Assembly: GCA_024349245.1 (NCBI GenBank)
Contig: JALDNG010000041.1
Span: 8,022,501 to 8,086,500, forward strand
Length of the DNA: 64,000 bases
Direction of reading: 5' to 3'
From: Neodontobutis hainanensis
Lineage: Eukaryota > Chordata > Actinopteri > Gobiiformes > Odontobutidae
Positions 36,250 to 48,884 of the stretch are shown here, in pieces. Position numbers and translations under genes: made by a program. The notes below the pieces were generated by a model. That model did not search any database and was not told the origin of the DNA. It worked only from the letters and a program-made list of their open reading frames with translations. How positions within the stretch are numbered: position 1 is the stretch's first letter; the number at the start of each line of letters is the position of its first letter.

Positions 36250-38760
36250 ACGTTTCTTACCACCTCTAATTTACTTGCAAATACAATGCACAATATTCAG
36301 TGTAAAGTAGTCAGTATAGCGTCAGTCTTGTTGACTCTGTTGTAGGAGCCAAATATGATTTAGCAACTGGCCTTAGTATGAGTCCGTCCCATCAAGGATT
36401 TTAATGGATGAAAATGGTCAGTACGAAATGAAAGGGCAATCCCATACTCACATGCCCTCTTTTATCAAAGGTGCATATGGCAGGAAACTAGGTATCCAAC
36501 CATTTTCACGCAATTTATCAATCCTAACATGGGCGTACGGCACGCTCAAATACATTTGCGCAATTTTTAAGTCAGCAAAATAATTATTTAGAACATTCAA
36601 CGCATTGTCACTTTACACATATTAAAATCCTCTGTAACAATATCTATTATGCAGCAGAAGTTTACAGATGGTTTTGTGTGTATTATTAATTTGGTCTATA
36701 GCACAGCAATCTGTGTTTTATCAGAAGCTGCTTTCAATAAAAAACTCTCAGAAAACACACGTAAAAAATATGTGTGTTGGTATTAGACAAAGAGATTTTA
36801 ATGTGGATCATTTTAAAAGTAGACATACTGTATCTGACACATCTTCTCACAAAATTCTTCTCAGACACCAGGTTTTGACAAGGCTGGTCATGGGAGCTTC
36901 ATGACTGGTTCTGTGTGGAGCTGGTCCCGGCAAAAGTGTAGGTAAAGACTGAGCCTGCTGCAACCACATTGCATTTAGGCTAAGAACAAAACAATTTTTT
37001 CTCTTCATTTTGTTTTTCAAATGTAAAGTGCATTATAAATCTAAATTATTGTTATAAGTTTTTTCTTATGGAAATCGCACATTGCAAAAGGGCAACAAAA
37101 CCAATGCATTCATATTTATTATATTAAGTAGCCTATTGGACTTAGCAGAAGGTTGTTGTATTATTATTACAATATGTTATATTATAACATTTATGCTTTT
37201 AAGTTCACACACCAAAAATATATTTTCTAAAATATCCCAGTCTCAGATGTGGTTTGGGTTTCAACTGAAAACTTTTATTTGTCACGTTGGATACAAAAAA
37301 CATAGGCAAATGTTTTGTTTTTTGGTATATTTTGTGCCTTATTATTATTTTTTTTACTTTAAAAACTATATGACTTTATCACACAGGGAATACTACATTT
37401 CTATATTTTCTTATATAAAAATAGAAAAAGATTTATATTCATATCTGAGCATCAGTGCTACACAGGTAAATGTTTAGAAAAAAGTTTGACTTCTACTTTC
37501 GTTCCACATTCACAGTGCTTCCTCCCTGGGGGTCATCTGCACAGAGAAAAGCCTTAAATCCAGCTCTTAGTCAGACTGCTAAAGATATCTATGTCAGGCG
37601 AGGCCTTTCTTTTCCCACTGCACATTCATATCTAGAGAGGATAACACTGCTGCGAGATCCCTCCAAACGAGTAATGCTTCTCATCTCGATTCTCTCTCAT
37701 GGATGAATCCAACGCTGAGCCCAGTCCAGAGCAGAGCCTAATTGTTAAAATGATGTCTGACTTTAGACCCAAAATACAGTTCCCTCTTTTGTCATTAAGC
37801 TCAAAGTGATGAAAAAGCTGCTTCTTGTCTACTTATTTCAATTTTGTTTCAGAATTTGTGACCTTGTTATGTCCTGAGACACAGCCCCATTTCTGCATTT
37901 GACTCAAGGCATAAAAAAGTGTTTTGAATTTTGGATAGAATGCATCTAATATGTACACTTATGTTTAGTTTTTTCAAGTGCTGGGGAAAAACCACATGAA
38001 CATAAGGAAAAGTGTTGTTTGGTCCAGTGTTGATTGGATGATAGATAATCCCTACTCAATAAAATTAGAAAACCTCAAAATGGACCAACAAGAAACAATA
38101 AATTTTTTGTGAGGTTTCCAGTTTCAGATGGCATTGGCATTCATGAATTTTAAACTTTGCATGTTCTTTTTACATTCCACTAAACACAAGCATAATGTGG
38201 CATACAACATGTAGGCAACCACTGCAGTTTTTTTTGCTCCATTTGTAGACTTTTATTTAAAAAACCTCTAGGGTAAACACAAAACTGCAGGTCATGCTAC
38301 CATTTTCAGCAATGTTCTGTACATTTCAAAAGCGCAGGTAAACACCTACAGACTGTTATTTTAGAGTGTATTTAGAGCCATTAGTGTGAAGAAAATGTGA
38401 TCTCCTTGTGAGCATTTTTTTTTTACAAATTATATATTTACAGTATATAGTATATTGTTATATGCCTGTTTTATAGCAGACTATAACAATCTTGCACTTT
38501 TGCCTTGGATTTAAATAGAGTAAAAAGAAAATTGTGCTGCGAGAAAAAATATATTGTGACCATGTGTTTATGTTTTATTTGTTTGCCTGTGGTTTTTGCA
38601 ACATTCTTTCATTGGACATTTGTTTAAACACATGTAAAAGATCCATTTAGATGTTTCTGATCTCATTTCTGCCAATCTTGATGTATATATTTTTCATATC
38701 TGTTTGTACAAAGCACCCAAAGAAAACCTCTAAATCCAATAACGCACCTTGACAATCTCA
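36250..38760. other. AT-rich non-coding stretch
   Basis: No gene is recognised. 37020-37060 resembles a LINE tail (AAAGTGCATTATAAAT). 37490-37740 is a short repeat-poor patch of balanced composition. The open frame at 37082-37477 is very AT-rich and looks random. Confidence 0.45.
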
Positions 38761-38769
38761 TGTTTGCTT

Positions 38770-39410
38770 TGTAATCTTTATCATTTCTAAGCACGGCCGC
38801 GGTGACTCCAGCTGTTTGTCGTATAGAACACCTGATGAACTTGTCTCTTGTTGATGCTAATGTTTAAAACGCCAGGACAGGATTACACCAAAAGAAGGCA
38901 CGTACAGTATGTCGACCTCTGAAATTATTTTTTTCTTTTCTCCTTTCTAAACACAAAGAATATTTACACGGTGTTGAGTCGGAGCAAAATTACTCTGCCT
39001 CGTCATAAAGCCTCTCAGAGCGAGGAGCGATGAATGTGCACGGCTAGGGATTAGCGTCCGTAATGGGGTTTTGAGGATAGTGGGGGATTTTAGATGTGGA
39101 GCGATATGGTGCCACGGGTAAACACCAAAGGGGATTTAAAAACCGGCGAGGCTTTCCCTCCCTCCCACGTGCTCCAAGTGGATCTGGTATCACAGTGTCT
39201 AAAGTACACCCATTTCCCACAGCCATTTACTCAAGTATGTCCAGCCGGGATTTGGATATCCTCTCCGTAGGCCCGCTGTGGTCGTACAACAGTGCTCCTC
39301 TTGTGAGCCGGGCCCGGAAGGATGGGGATGACTCAGTGGATTTAAAGACACGACTAGGGAAAAAAGAGAGTAAGTGGGAGGAGCGAGAGTCACATGGTGG
39401 ATTTGATGCT
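38770..39410. other. Repeat-poor block, candidate conserved non-coding element
   Basis: Balanced composition without repeats. It includes GTCATAAAG (CDX/HOX-like, near 39002) and GCTAGGGATTAGCG (OTX/PITX-like GGATTA, near 39042). The 126-codon frame at 39096-39476 has no recognisable domain. Confidence 0.32.
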
Positions 39411-40590
39411 TTTAAGCACTTTCATTTATTAGTTGGTTATACAGGACTTGTGCTCTTTTGTATTTTACATGGATGAGCGTTAAGCCCTTACTGGATGCTG
39501 GGTAATAGAGTCTCTGCAGAAAAAAAAAAGGCATACTAAATAATAAAATTGAAAACTATAAAATATGATTGTTAAACCATCATAAAATTAACAATTATGT
39601 ATTATTAAAATCAATTCTTGTTCTTTAGCATCTTCTCATTTAATCCAGTAGCAGGAAGGAGAAAATGTGCTGACTCTAAAGTCACATTTGATCACGGGAG
39701 ATTTGCTTCGATTTCCAAAGTTGAAGGTAGGACCTGAAAGGAGACTGGTATGTGTGTGTGGTGTTAGTATGCTGCACACCAAATATAACCTGATCCACCA
39801 GATAGAACTGCTCACAGAACAGCTTCGGTTAAAAGTGCAACGGGACGGCGCCTTCTGTCAGAAACCTGGTAGGTGATTGGATGAAGCACTGACTAGTATC
39901 TGCCTACCATGAAATTTGTTTTGTCCAATAATAGCAACCATTAATTTGACCAAAGTGTGGCAGATATGAAAAAAAAAAAAAAAACTGCTGTAACAATAAC
40001 ATTTTTTGCAATGTTAATCTGCAAATAAAAGGAATGTAAACAAACACTAAATTGGTAAATAAAACAAAGACGTCGGCTGATGAACAGAGCATGTAGGTCA
40101 TGCCAAAGCCAGTAGGAATATAGCAAATAAATTTATTCCTTCCAGAAAATCCTTTAGTAACACATTTTTATTGTTAGCAAAAGATGTTAACATCAACGCT
40201 AACATCTTTGAATGTAGCAATGTTGATAACAGAGAAGAGGACGCTTGTTGCATTTGCCAAATTAAAAACCCACCTCTTTCTGTTCATGCTGCCACATCAT
40301 AGGTCACAAGAGGTCGGTGAACCCATGGTTTAACTCAAGAGGTTGGCTTGGCACCATACAAGATAGATTTACCTGAGTTTGGAAACTCCCAAATCTTGCG
40401 AGAATCCATTTTGAAGGTGGGTTATAGCACTATGACATTGAAAACAAATTTAATGCTCTGCAAATCTGTAATGTTGTGCAAATATTCTTCTTCCTTCTAC
40501 CATCTCAAATTGAAATCCTCAAATAAACTAGAAAAAAGCTTTATCTTTGAGCACAGTAACGTCATTTTAGTACAAAACCTTGTAACAAAA
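39411..40590. other. Non-coding stretch with one short dispersed repeat
   Basis: AT-rich. 40358-40405 is the second copy of the 49-bp repeat at 18141-18189. No exon is recognised. Confidence 0.45.
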
Positions 40591-40599
40591 TTCAAACAT

Positions 40600-41650
40600 G
40601 ACAGACTTTTATGGAATCTGGATGAGAGGCAGAGTGTATATGTCCTTGGTCAGAGGTCACACTCCTATAGACAGCCCTCCACATTCTTTTGTATTCCTCT
40701 CCTGCCATTGGCTTGGTATTTCTAATGGCAGAGCTCCCTCCTCCAGCGGCGTGGCGATACGGCAGCTCAGGACATGTTTGGAGACAGATGGAGTCAGGGA
40801 GCGTGTCGGGCCTGTCTGAGATGAGCCTCACATCTGCCGCTCACAAGGAAACGGGGCCACAGACGGCAAAGGATTACATGGTGGAAAAGAGGAAGTCGGG
40901 AAGAATTTAGCTTCAACTTTAACCTCGCCAAAGCAGGAGGTATGTTGAATGCCAAGTGGCGGGGCAGAAAAGCCGTGGATACAGGTCGGTGCGTGAAAGT
41001 GAACGAACGCGGCCATGCGGCAGGGGTGAGGCCCGAATCAGCGGGGGTCGACCCAAATGCACACGCACTCCGCAGATGTTTCTCCCAAACCTATATTTAC
41101 TTAATTAACTTAATGAAACGCACACTCAACAATCATAAGTGACACGTTTTTGAAGCACATCTACTGTAATTAAGCTTAATTAACACGACACACTTGATTA
41201 ATTACAAAGTGTGTTGTGAAAAAAAGCTGGCAAATTAACACATTTACGCACTTTTTAACAATTTGCTGTTTTTGAATGAAGCTTTTACACACAGACGAAG
41301 CATATTTTAAATAGCGTGATAATGTCACATGCATTTGTTCATGACACACAGATTGCTTTGACAATTAAAAGTTATGTTGATGCAGAGATAATGATGTAAA
41401 GTTGATTAATAATGCCTTACACATCATTACAAGTTAAAAGGAATATTAATTGTGTGTGCGCATTAAAGGAGGTTTAAAGAGCCCTAAACTGCTGTTTGAA
41501 TGTCGCAACCCAAGGGAGACTTTTGATGTTTGTCTCTTGAACTGAGCGCAGACATAACCTTTAGGAGGTATTACTGCTCACTGCTCCCCGAAGTGACAAA
41601 TACTTAATCAAAGACACCACACACTCATTTATTACTGAAGAGTAGTCTAA
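40600..41650. other. Repeat-poor block with TAATTA cluster, candidate enhancer
   Basis: A GC-balanced first half (40600-41070) is followed by an AT-rich half with several TAATTA cores: TTAATTAA at 41101-41108, the 16-bp palindrome TAATTAAGCTTAATTA at 41167-41182, and GATTAATTAC at 41197-41206. More TAAT sites follow (ATATTAATTG near 41445). This density is typical of homeodomain-bound developmental enhancers. No coding frame has splice support. Confidence 0.4.
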
Positions 41651-42870
41651 TCTTGCATTCAGGGGATTCTTCTGTCTGAGAGCTGGTATTTGCAAATGGT
41701 ATGCTTTGATTCATCTTGTAGTTAAACCTCTTTTGTTCAACAGTTTTATTCTGGAGGTTAATAATGAAATAATAATGAAAGTGTGGTTGACTGTTAGAGT
41801 GACTGTTTATGCTCACGATAGAAAGAAAAAAATGTTGAGTAGCCCTGTAGGGACATGCTGTTGTCTATGAACAAACCCAGTTGCAATAGGTCAGTTTAAT
41901 GTATGCGCAAAAAGAAACATGATGTAGCTTTTTTAATAGTGTTCAGTTTGAGTATGAGTTTGATTAGTTTTGTGTGACTGTTATTTACAGATATATAAAT
42001 ACAAACAATGTAGTACTAAAAAAAATAGCTTTTACCAATCTGGTCATTAAAATTTGTTACTGTAAATTAAATACGTCTCAGACCACCACTCTTACCCAAC
42101 AAGAAACTAATGTTTTGGTGTGTGTTGTACTCAAGTTGTAGTCAAACAGTTGTAGTCTTTGACTACTACTGCAATCTCCTGCTAGCACCGGCATATTTTA
42201 GCACAGATGCTAGTCTAACCTTCTTCTTAATCAACACACCAACATTTCCATTTGTGGGACTGACTTACTAGTGCTGATTCATCCGCAGTGGGCCCGCCCA
42301 AGGCCCTTGGTGCTCCCTGATGGCTCCGGCAGCTGAGATCATAGAAATAAATTCAGAATTCCGGGTCCATAGTGCAGCTAATCGAGGACCTTCTCCAGCG
42401 GCAGACAGATCTATGCTCGAGCTTGAGGATAATCATTAGTGCCTTGACCATGATGCAGGTGTAGCTACTACTGACCCTGACCTGAGTTCCTTTCCTTTCG
42501 GGTCTGCTGTTGATGCTAAAGCAGAAAGAAGCTCTCCCCTGTATGACCCCCCCCGACTCGTCCAGCATGGGCAGCTGCAATAACATTATACTCTAAAACC
42601 CTTCTCTTTCCTGGCGAAGCATCCATCGAGCCTGTTTCTCCCCAGTGTGTACACAAAACCGCCCGGACCTGAAAACGGTCATCTTTTGACTTGCTATCCT
42701 CACCTGTTCAGTCCCGTTTGTCATCCTCTCGGTCCAAAAAACAGTCATGCACAGTTTTGTACAACCACCTGTTGCTGATGCCCAGGACTGCCCTTTCACC
42801 CAAGGATCTGCTTTTAGAGTCAACCACAAACCCTACAAATGTAACAAAAGTTAGATGTTTATATATTCAA
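41651..42870. other. Non-coding stretch
   Basis: AT-rich up to about 42240, then balanced sequence (42270-42590) with open frames on the - strand that match nothing known. 42590-42870 may be an eroded upstream part of the LINE that follows. Confidence 0.4.
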
Positions 42871-43565
42871 ACCAGATTCAGAGAAAGTAGTCCAAGCTTT
42901 TTTATCCAGTCATCTGGACTACTGTAATTAATTTTTTGCTGGACTGCCAAACTACACTTTCAACAAATTCAACCTGGAGACTCAAACAACAAAGAGATAA
43001 TGGATGCATTAATGTGATGTTTATTGAACAGCTTTGCATGAATAAAACTTTGGCACCGGCAGGAGAGACATTGTGCGATGGGGGAAGAGCGGAGAGATGT
43101 TTGCTGGTTTCCTCCTGGAGCCAAGACACTGCTGGTGCTGAAGGGATGAGGGTGAGTGAACGCTGAGGATAAGAAATCTCAGGCTGAGGTGGCGAGCTGA
43201 AGACTGAATGATGAAGGAAGTTAAATGAGGGCTGCTTATCAGTGATTGACTGTAGGTGAGGAGTTATGTCAGGCTGATGAGTGGGGGGAAACTTTCAACC
43301 TGAATTTGCGCTGTCGGCCTCATAAAAATTTAAACAAAATGATGCAGGAAGACATGTCTTTACTAAAACTATCAGGCCTTGGTGCATTTAAGTCCCAGTT
43401 AAAAACATATCTATTCAACAAGCATTTCGGATAATCGCAACTATATGTATTATGTGATGTGTATATAGATGTATATGTTAAGTGTTTGTATGTACTGTAT
43501 TTGTGTAATGTAAAGCGACCTTGAGCTACGGAAAGGCGCTATTTAAATAAAACGTCTTCTTCTTC
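42870..43565 (+). mobile_element. L2/CR1-type LINE 3' end, interrupted
   Basis: The frames at 42885-42990 give VQAF, SSHLDYCN and AGLPN, the late RT motif of fish LINEs. 43330-43432 gives LGAFKSQLKTYLFNKHF, the typical ORF2 C-terminus. 43505-43565 is the 3' tail (AAAGCGACCTTGAGC, then GGCGCTATTTAAATAAAACG and TCT repeats). The middle (43000-43300) is eroded or replaced. It is a dead, 5'-truncated copy. Confidence 0.7.
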
Positions 43566-43995
43566 TTGATCTCATAAGCCCTTCTTTCGTTGTTGACATC
43601 AGAGTCGATCAATGGGAGATCTGCTTTTTCCAAAAGTGAGCTGCAATTTGCCAAAATCCCGCTGTGGGTTGATCATCTATTAGAATCTTAAATTATAAAG
43701 CTTAGATGACATGTTAATGTCTCATTTCTTCACAGATGATTCCTGTTACAATAGGCACTTAGGGGATTAGATACGGTCTCTCACAGTCATCTAGACTCAA
43801 AAACCTAGAGCTTCCATTGAATGAAATTACAGTACTTAAAATTCAAGACTTTTTAATTCTATAATCTAATTCAACTTAAAATACTTTTGAATACAACTTT
43901 AAGTTTGAAGCAACAGCTTTCTGGATGAATTTCAAATTCAGGAAACGTTAATATTAGAGAACATACAAACATGAGATCAATAAGTTTAAATTGTT

Positions 43996-44203
43996 AGGGG
44001 GGGTGCAGTGGCTTGGTGGTAGAGTGGTCATCTTTCAACCGGAAGGTAGGCGGTTCGATTCCCACTCTCCCCCCAGTTTATACTGTTGTTGTGTCCTTGG
44101 GCAAGACACTTAACCCTCCTTGACTCCAGTAGCTGTAACACTGGTAAGTAGAAGCTCAATATAAGTTGCTTAGGATAAAAGTGTCAGCTAAATAAACACA
44201 TGT
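43996..44203 (+). repeat. tRNA-derived SINE, variant with GGATAAAAGTGTC tail
   Basis: The tRNA-like head has an A-box-like GGTGGTAGAGTGG (44015-44027) and a B-box GGTTCGATTCC (44052-44062). The body has CCAGTTTATACTG and TGTCCTTGGGCAAGACACTTAA. The LINE-like 3' end is TTGCTTAGGATAAAAGTGTC followed by AGCTAAATAAA. Confidence 0.85.
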
Positions 44204-44212
44204 AGTATTTAT

Positions 44213-44214
<2 letters not shown>

Positions 44215-44268
<54 letters not shown>
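44215..44268. repeat. (TA)n microsatellite
   Basis: About 27 TA units directly follow the SINE tail, a usual position for microsatellites seeded by SINE 3' ends. Confidence 0.97.
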
Positions 44269-44270
<2 letters not shown>

Positions 44271-45690
44271 AGCTTGCAACAGAGAAAAGCTACTGTATTG
44301 TGTATGTGCTGCTGCAGATGTTTACCTCCACAACATATAGTACAGGATCAACTTTTGACAACTTTATTTGGGGCACCTCTGATCAAAAATAAAAGGAGGG
44401 ATTTTTTTGATGTTTTTGTACAAAAGACCTGTTCCTGGTGTACGGCAGCGTGCAACTCATTTTACTTTGAATTTAAAATTGTCCCGCATGCTGAGCCTTT
44501 TCTCAAAGCTATTTGTGGACTCCACAGTCAACACCGCGGCAAGAACGGCTGTTTGAAGAAAGGCTCACAACGTGAAGTCATACACATTCCCCACCTAAAC
44601 ATATCAAGCCAATTAGAAACTTTTTGGTTCTGAGCAAGTTTATCTTTCCCCAGAGTAAATATATCCATGTTTCTGACATTAGATGATGCCTGGGCCAGAT
44701 TTACCTCTCATTTGTCACAGAGGTCAGGCCTGTGAAGATCATCGAGCTACAATGTGGACTAGTTGTAATGATTGGCGACATCAAAACACAAAAGAAGAGT
44801 GATAAAGTGGACACACCTGTGATGAGAATAATCCCCATTTGAAGGTTGGTTTTATCCTCAACAAGATGGCTGTTAACAACTTTGGGCAAGTTTAGTACAG
44901 AAAATGTTGTGTGTGCACTCATTGTGTCCACAAGCTCCTTTTTTATTTATCTTTCCCTACTTATCCTGCTGGTCATCACATCCCCCACATCCACTAATGA
45001 TGAAGACAGATTTATAAAGATTTAAGTTTACAGTCGAGGTATGTAGATACAGTACAAAAAATGATCCCTGTTCTGGAAAACTGATTTAGTTCAAATGAGC
45101 GCACTGCCTGTAGACTTCTACTGTCGTTCACAGTGTGATTACATAATTGGTATGGCTTCCATGGTATTACATGTTATTTATGCCAGCAAACAATAATAAT
45201 AGCACATTATGTCTCAAGTGAATTTATATTGGTATATATATTCTGAGATAAAATGCCAATTTCAATTTAAAAAAGATTGCATTCCTGACTGAGCCTGTCA
45301 ACACCTGAATATTCAGTGGCACTGAAGCCATTCTTTCTGATCCCAGCTGAGGTCTGCAGAACTATAACCTGTAATTCATATTCTCAGTAAAATAATTAAA
45401 TAAAACATAAATAAAAGTGCATGAGACTCATCTATTGCCCACTGGATACGTTTTAGATCCATTGCGGGACCCTGAGCAGCTTAACAGAGCATGTGCAGGA
45501 GATATGAGTTGTGATAAAAGCCAGTGATAAAAACATCTGCAGGACCAAAACAAATGTTTATTCAAAAGAAGGACCAGAAAACAAGTTTACTTTGAGATCA
45601 CTTTGTTGTTCAAATAAACATCACTTTACAGGGTTTTCTCATTACATTGGCGACATAAAGCTTTGTTTTTGCATCTTTTATACCATCATC
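44269..45690. other. Non-coding stretch
   Basis: No gene is recognised. The 119-codon frame at 44274-44633 starts at the SINE microsatellite and has no recognisable domain. Positions 44756-44773 are identical to 57123-57140. Confidence 0.4.
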
Positions 45691-45694
45691 ATTC

Positions 45695-45880
45695 ATGAGC
45701 CTATCCTGGGGTACACCCTGGACAGTGGCCAGTTAGTCGCAGGGCTGACATTTAGAGACAGACAGTGACAGACAACCATTCACTCTCACATTCATTAGGG
45801 ACACTTTAGAGTTAGTTAGTAATATAAATATATATATGCCTTTAGACGGTGGGAGGAAGCTGGAGTACCCTGAGTGCCTC
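45695..45880 (-). repeat. Common teleost dispersed repeat, middle and end part
   Basis: On the + strand it reads GAGCCTATCCTGGGGTACAC, CCTGGACAGTGG, GACAGACAACCATTCACTCT, then GGTGGGAGGAAGCTGGAGTA. This is the reverse orientation of the very common fish repeat whose 3' end reads GATAGGCTCCAGC. Confidence 0.7.
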
Positions 45881-45967
45881 CAGTGGTGTTCCAGCTGTAA
45901 CACTGGTGATTGGAAGCTTCAAGTAAGTCGCTTTGGATAAAAGCGTGAGCTAAATTAATAAATTTAA
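45881..45967 (+). repeat. SINE 3' half
   Basis: CTGTAACACTGGTGATTGGA is followed by TAAGTCGCTTTGGATAAAAG and CGTGAGCTAAATT. It matches the 3' part of the 44-kb SINE and abuts the preceding repeat directly, so one inserted into the other or both were joined by deletion. Confidence 0.75.
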
Positions 45968-46965
45968 GTTATGCCCACGTCTAGTTAAGTCTATGTTCAT
46001 GTTTGGATTAGCATGAAGGACCAGTAATTATTACCCATAGGAAATCTAAAATAAATATTATTACAGTCAGTCATTTCAACAAATGCTGGATTTGTAAGGG
46101 GGCCCCCTACAGGCCACTGGTCCATGCTTATAGGCTGGTCTGGCCCTAAGTCTCTCTGAAGCGAGGATCATTCATGCTTTACTATCAACTGTCAACTATC
46201 AGTGCTTTTGTACTGAATTTTTAATATTATTTTTCACAAAAGTACAGCATATACATAAATTTTATTTATATTTAAGCATAACTTTAGGAGAATGGATAAA
46301 TCATATTTATAAAAGAACATTTTTAAAAGAAACAAAGGTGAATTATGTTAACATCGAGAGAGATCACAGAAGTATTGCAAAAAAAATAAGAATAAAAATA
46401 TAATATATGTAATAATAAAATGTACTTAACAACAGCTATGCCCAGAAATGTGTCGTCTCCCATACTAGAGAAAACTTAAAACAGATATATTTTAAATAAT
46501 TAAACAAGTTTAGACTTCAAAATACAGGTATACTCTCTTTTGTAACAAAAATGACTTTCATTACTGACAACACATTTCCTTCTTCCACCAACACTCCTCA
46601 TCCTTTGAACTGCAGCAGCACAGACCTGCCTTATTTTCTTGGCCATTTTACTCAGAGTTGTCAAACTGGTTGCAGTTGTATCAATTATAACTTAAGTCCC
46701 TGAGCGAATCTGTAAAAAATAGACATAATATTATATATAATATAATTTGGTATATTTCATATTTGTGCAATTACAAAGAATACAACAATGCTTCTCGTGC
46801 CTATGAGATTAAAACATTTTATGTTTATTGTTCACATTTTCTCTACTTTATTTTGGAAATGTCTAGCCCTTGTCTGTGATTTACTTCCTGTCCTTGTGTT
46901 TTCGTCCACGGTGATTGTGTGCTCCACCTGTGCCTCGTTGTCTTGCTATATGGTCTGTGGCTGTG

Positions 46966-47062
46966 TCCGAATGCACTCCCTGGGTCACCAAATAGTGCTG
47001 CGCTATATAGAGGACTATATAGTGCACTATATTAGTTATTATATAAATTTTCGGACACTACA
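46966..47062. repeat. Short inverted-repeat DNA transposon remnant
   Basis: GTGTCCGAATGCACTCCCT at the left, an interior with a TATATAGTGCACTATAT palindrome, and TTTCGGACACTAC at the right. The ends are inverted copies of GTGTCCGAA. It resembles a common non-autonomous fish element, much shortened. Confidence 0.5.
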
Positions 47063-47835
47063 AGGCTGTTTTTCTGTTGCCATTAGTCACATGACTCTAG
47101 CGTACATGTTAAACTCCTCTAACCAAACACAGCAAGTGTGAACGCACACTAAGAAGCCCTTCCGTAGATGCTGAGCTGGAGCAGAGTTAAAGTTAAGAGG
47201 TGGGGATTCAAGCCGTTTCTTCCCTCTTTTATTATGAGAAATGTTAATTCTCTCCCTATTAACGGTGGTGAGTTGGAGGCCTTGATGAAGAACGACAGGA
47301 TCTATTGGGAGTGCAGGCTGTATTGCCTTACGTAGACCTGGCAAAAGGATAACCTTTTATACTCTTGTATTAGCATACACCATGGTGCGTGACAGAGACA
47401 TGGAAATGTGTGAAAAAACTAAAGGTTGAGGCCTTGCACTGCTCGTAAACAATAAATGGTGCAACCTCGGTCACATAACTGTAAAATATAAGACCTGCTG
47501 TCATGATGTGGAGCTGCTAGCAGTTATTTTAAGACCTTACTATGTGCTGAGAGAACATTATTGTTTACATTTCATCCTGAGCAGAACCTGGTATCGCTCG
47601 TCACGTCATTCAGGGAAACTGTCGCAAGAATACATACCATAACATGTGGACATACTGTAAGCTCTCATGTTGGAGGTTTTACACAGTATGTCCCACAAGC
47701 CATAAGAATATTTTAGACCTATGTTATGTCAACGTCATGGATGCCTACAGAGTATGACCTATGCCACCTCTTTGTAAATGGGATCATAACCCGATTTACC
47801 TCGGGTCCTTTTATAGACCCTGTGTGAGGAGACTA
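47063..47835. other. Non-coding stretch
   Basis: No gene or clear repeat is recognised. Confidence 0.4.
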
Positions 47836-47839
47836 CCTC

Positions 47840-48390
47840 CAACCAGTCGATCATTCAGAAGGTAGACTCCAGAGGCCAGCGAGCCTCTGAGGGACTGCTT
47901 TCAGTTTACTGACTAGAATGAACTTCTGGAGACACAGGGGCCTGACACTGACAGTGATGGAGGAGCTGACTGTGTCACTGACTATAATAATTTTGCACAG
48001 ATGTGGTGGTGCCTGTTAGAACTGTTTTTCTAATAATAAGCCATGGATTACGAGGAACCTCAAAGGCCTCTTGAATCTGTAAAAAGCTGGGGACCGGGAC
48101 AGGAGTGTGCAACATGACCTGAAAAGGAGCACAAGGCTAGAAGGGACTACAAGAGGAGGCAGGAGAGGAAACTACAGCACAACAGAACAAAAGAGGTGTG
48201 GAAGGGCATGAGGGACATCAGTGGCTACAAGGAGAAGAGGTGACACCTGGTGAAACGGACATGGCCAACGAGTTTAACCGCTTTTATAGGTTTGACTCTG
48301 CCGCAGCCCCCGTGTCAAGTCCAGCCAGCAGCTGTTCCACCTGTGCTGCTGTGACCTCCTGCAGTACTTCAAATCAAAGTTTTGGTCTTG
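47840..48390 (+). mobile_element. LINE ORF2 fragment (endonuclease-RT linker)
   Basis: The translation in changing frames shows, in order, VDSRGQRASEGL, DYNNFAQ, RRDYKRRQERKLQHNRTKEV, WKGMRDISGYKEK and then FNRFYRFD. This is the linker between the endonuclease and RT domains of fish CR1/L2-type LINEs. Several stops are present and both ends are missing. It may be the same family as the RT piece at 35.8-36.2 kb. Confidence 0.7.
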
Positions 48391-48740
48391 ATGGGTTTTA
48401 CCTGGACCATTGAATGGATTCATATGTTGCATTGTCTTGTGTGTGAGCCTTATGCATGCATTTCTACTCGTTTTAACAGCTCTTCAAAAAAAGAGCAGAG
48501 ATTCCACAAAGAGTTTTGTCATCAGATTCTTCTCAGCTCCACAGACAAAATGTTTGCCTGTACTAAAACATCCTCATCAGAAGAGAAGATTCAAAAGAAG
48601 AAAGAGAAAAAGTGTGAAAAAAGAAGGAAACAGTCATATCATAGCAGTACATTTTCTGCGTAAATCCTTAAAGAAGGACCGTAACGCTTATCTAATGAAA
48701 TATTAATATTGTTATTGGGTTGACAGTGTGTGAGACTATA

Positions 48741-48780
48741 CATTTATTCATTAATTAATTAATTAATTTATTTATTTATT
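48741..48780. repeat. ATTA/TTTA simple repeat
   Basis: Tandem ATTA units change into TTTA units. Confidence 0.9.
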
Positions 48781-48884
48781 GGCACAAATTCTCTGAATAA
48801 CACACAGACCAGCCATGAATACTCTAATGCTAATGGGTTTGTGGCATAATATGTGTAAAAGATGGTTTATATATGTTTGTTGTT

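Noticed and set aside
37082..37477. 131-codon open frame on the + strand
   Set aside because: Extremely AT-rich composition with Phe/Ile/Tyr bias typical of random frames.
39096..39476. 126-codon open frame on the + strand
   Set aside because: It resembles no protein and lies in an enhancer-like block without splice context.
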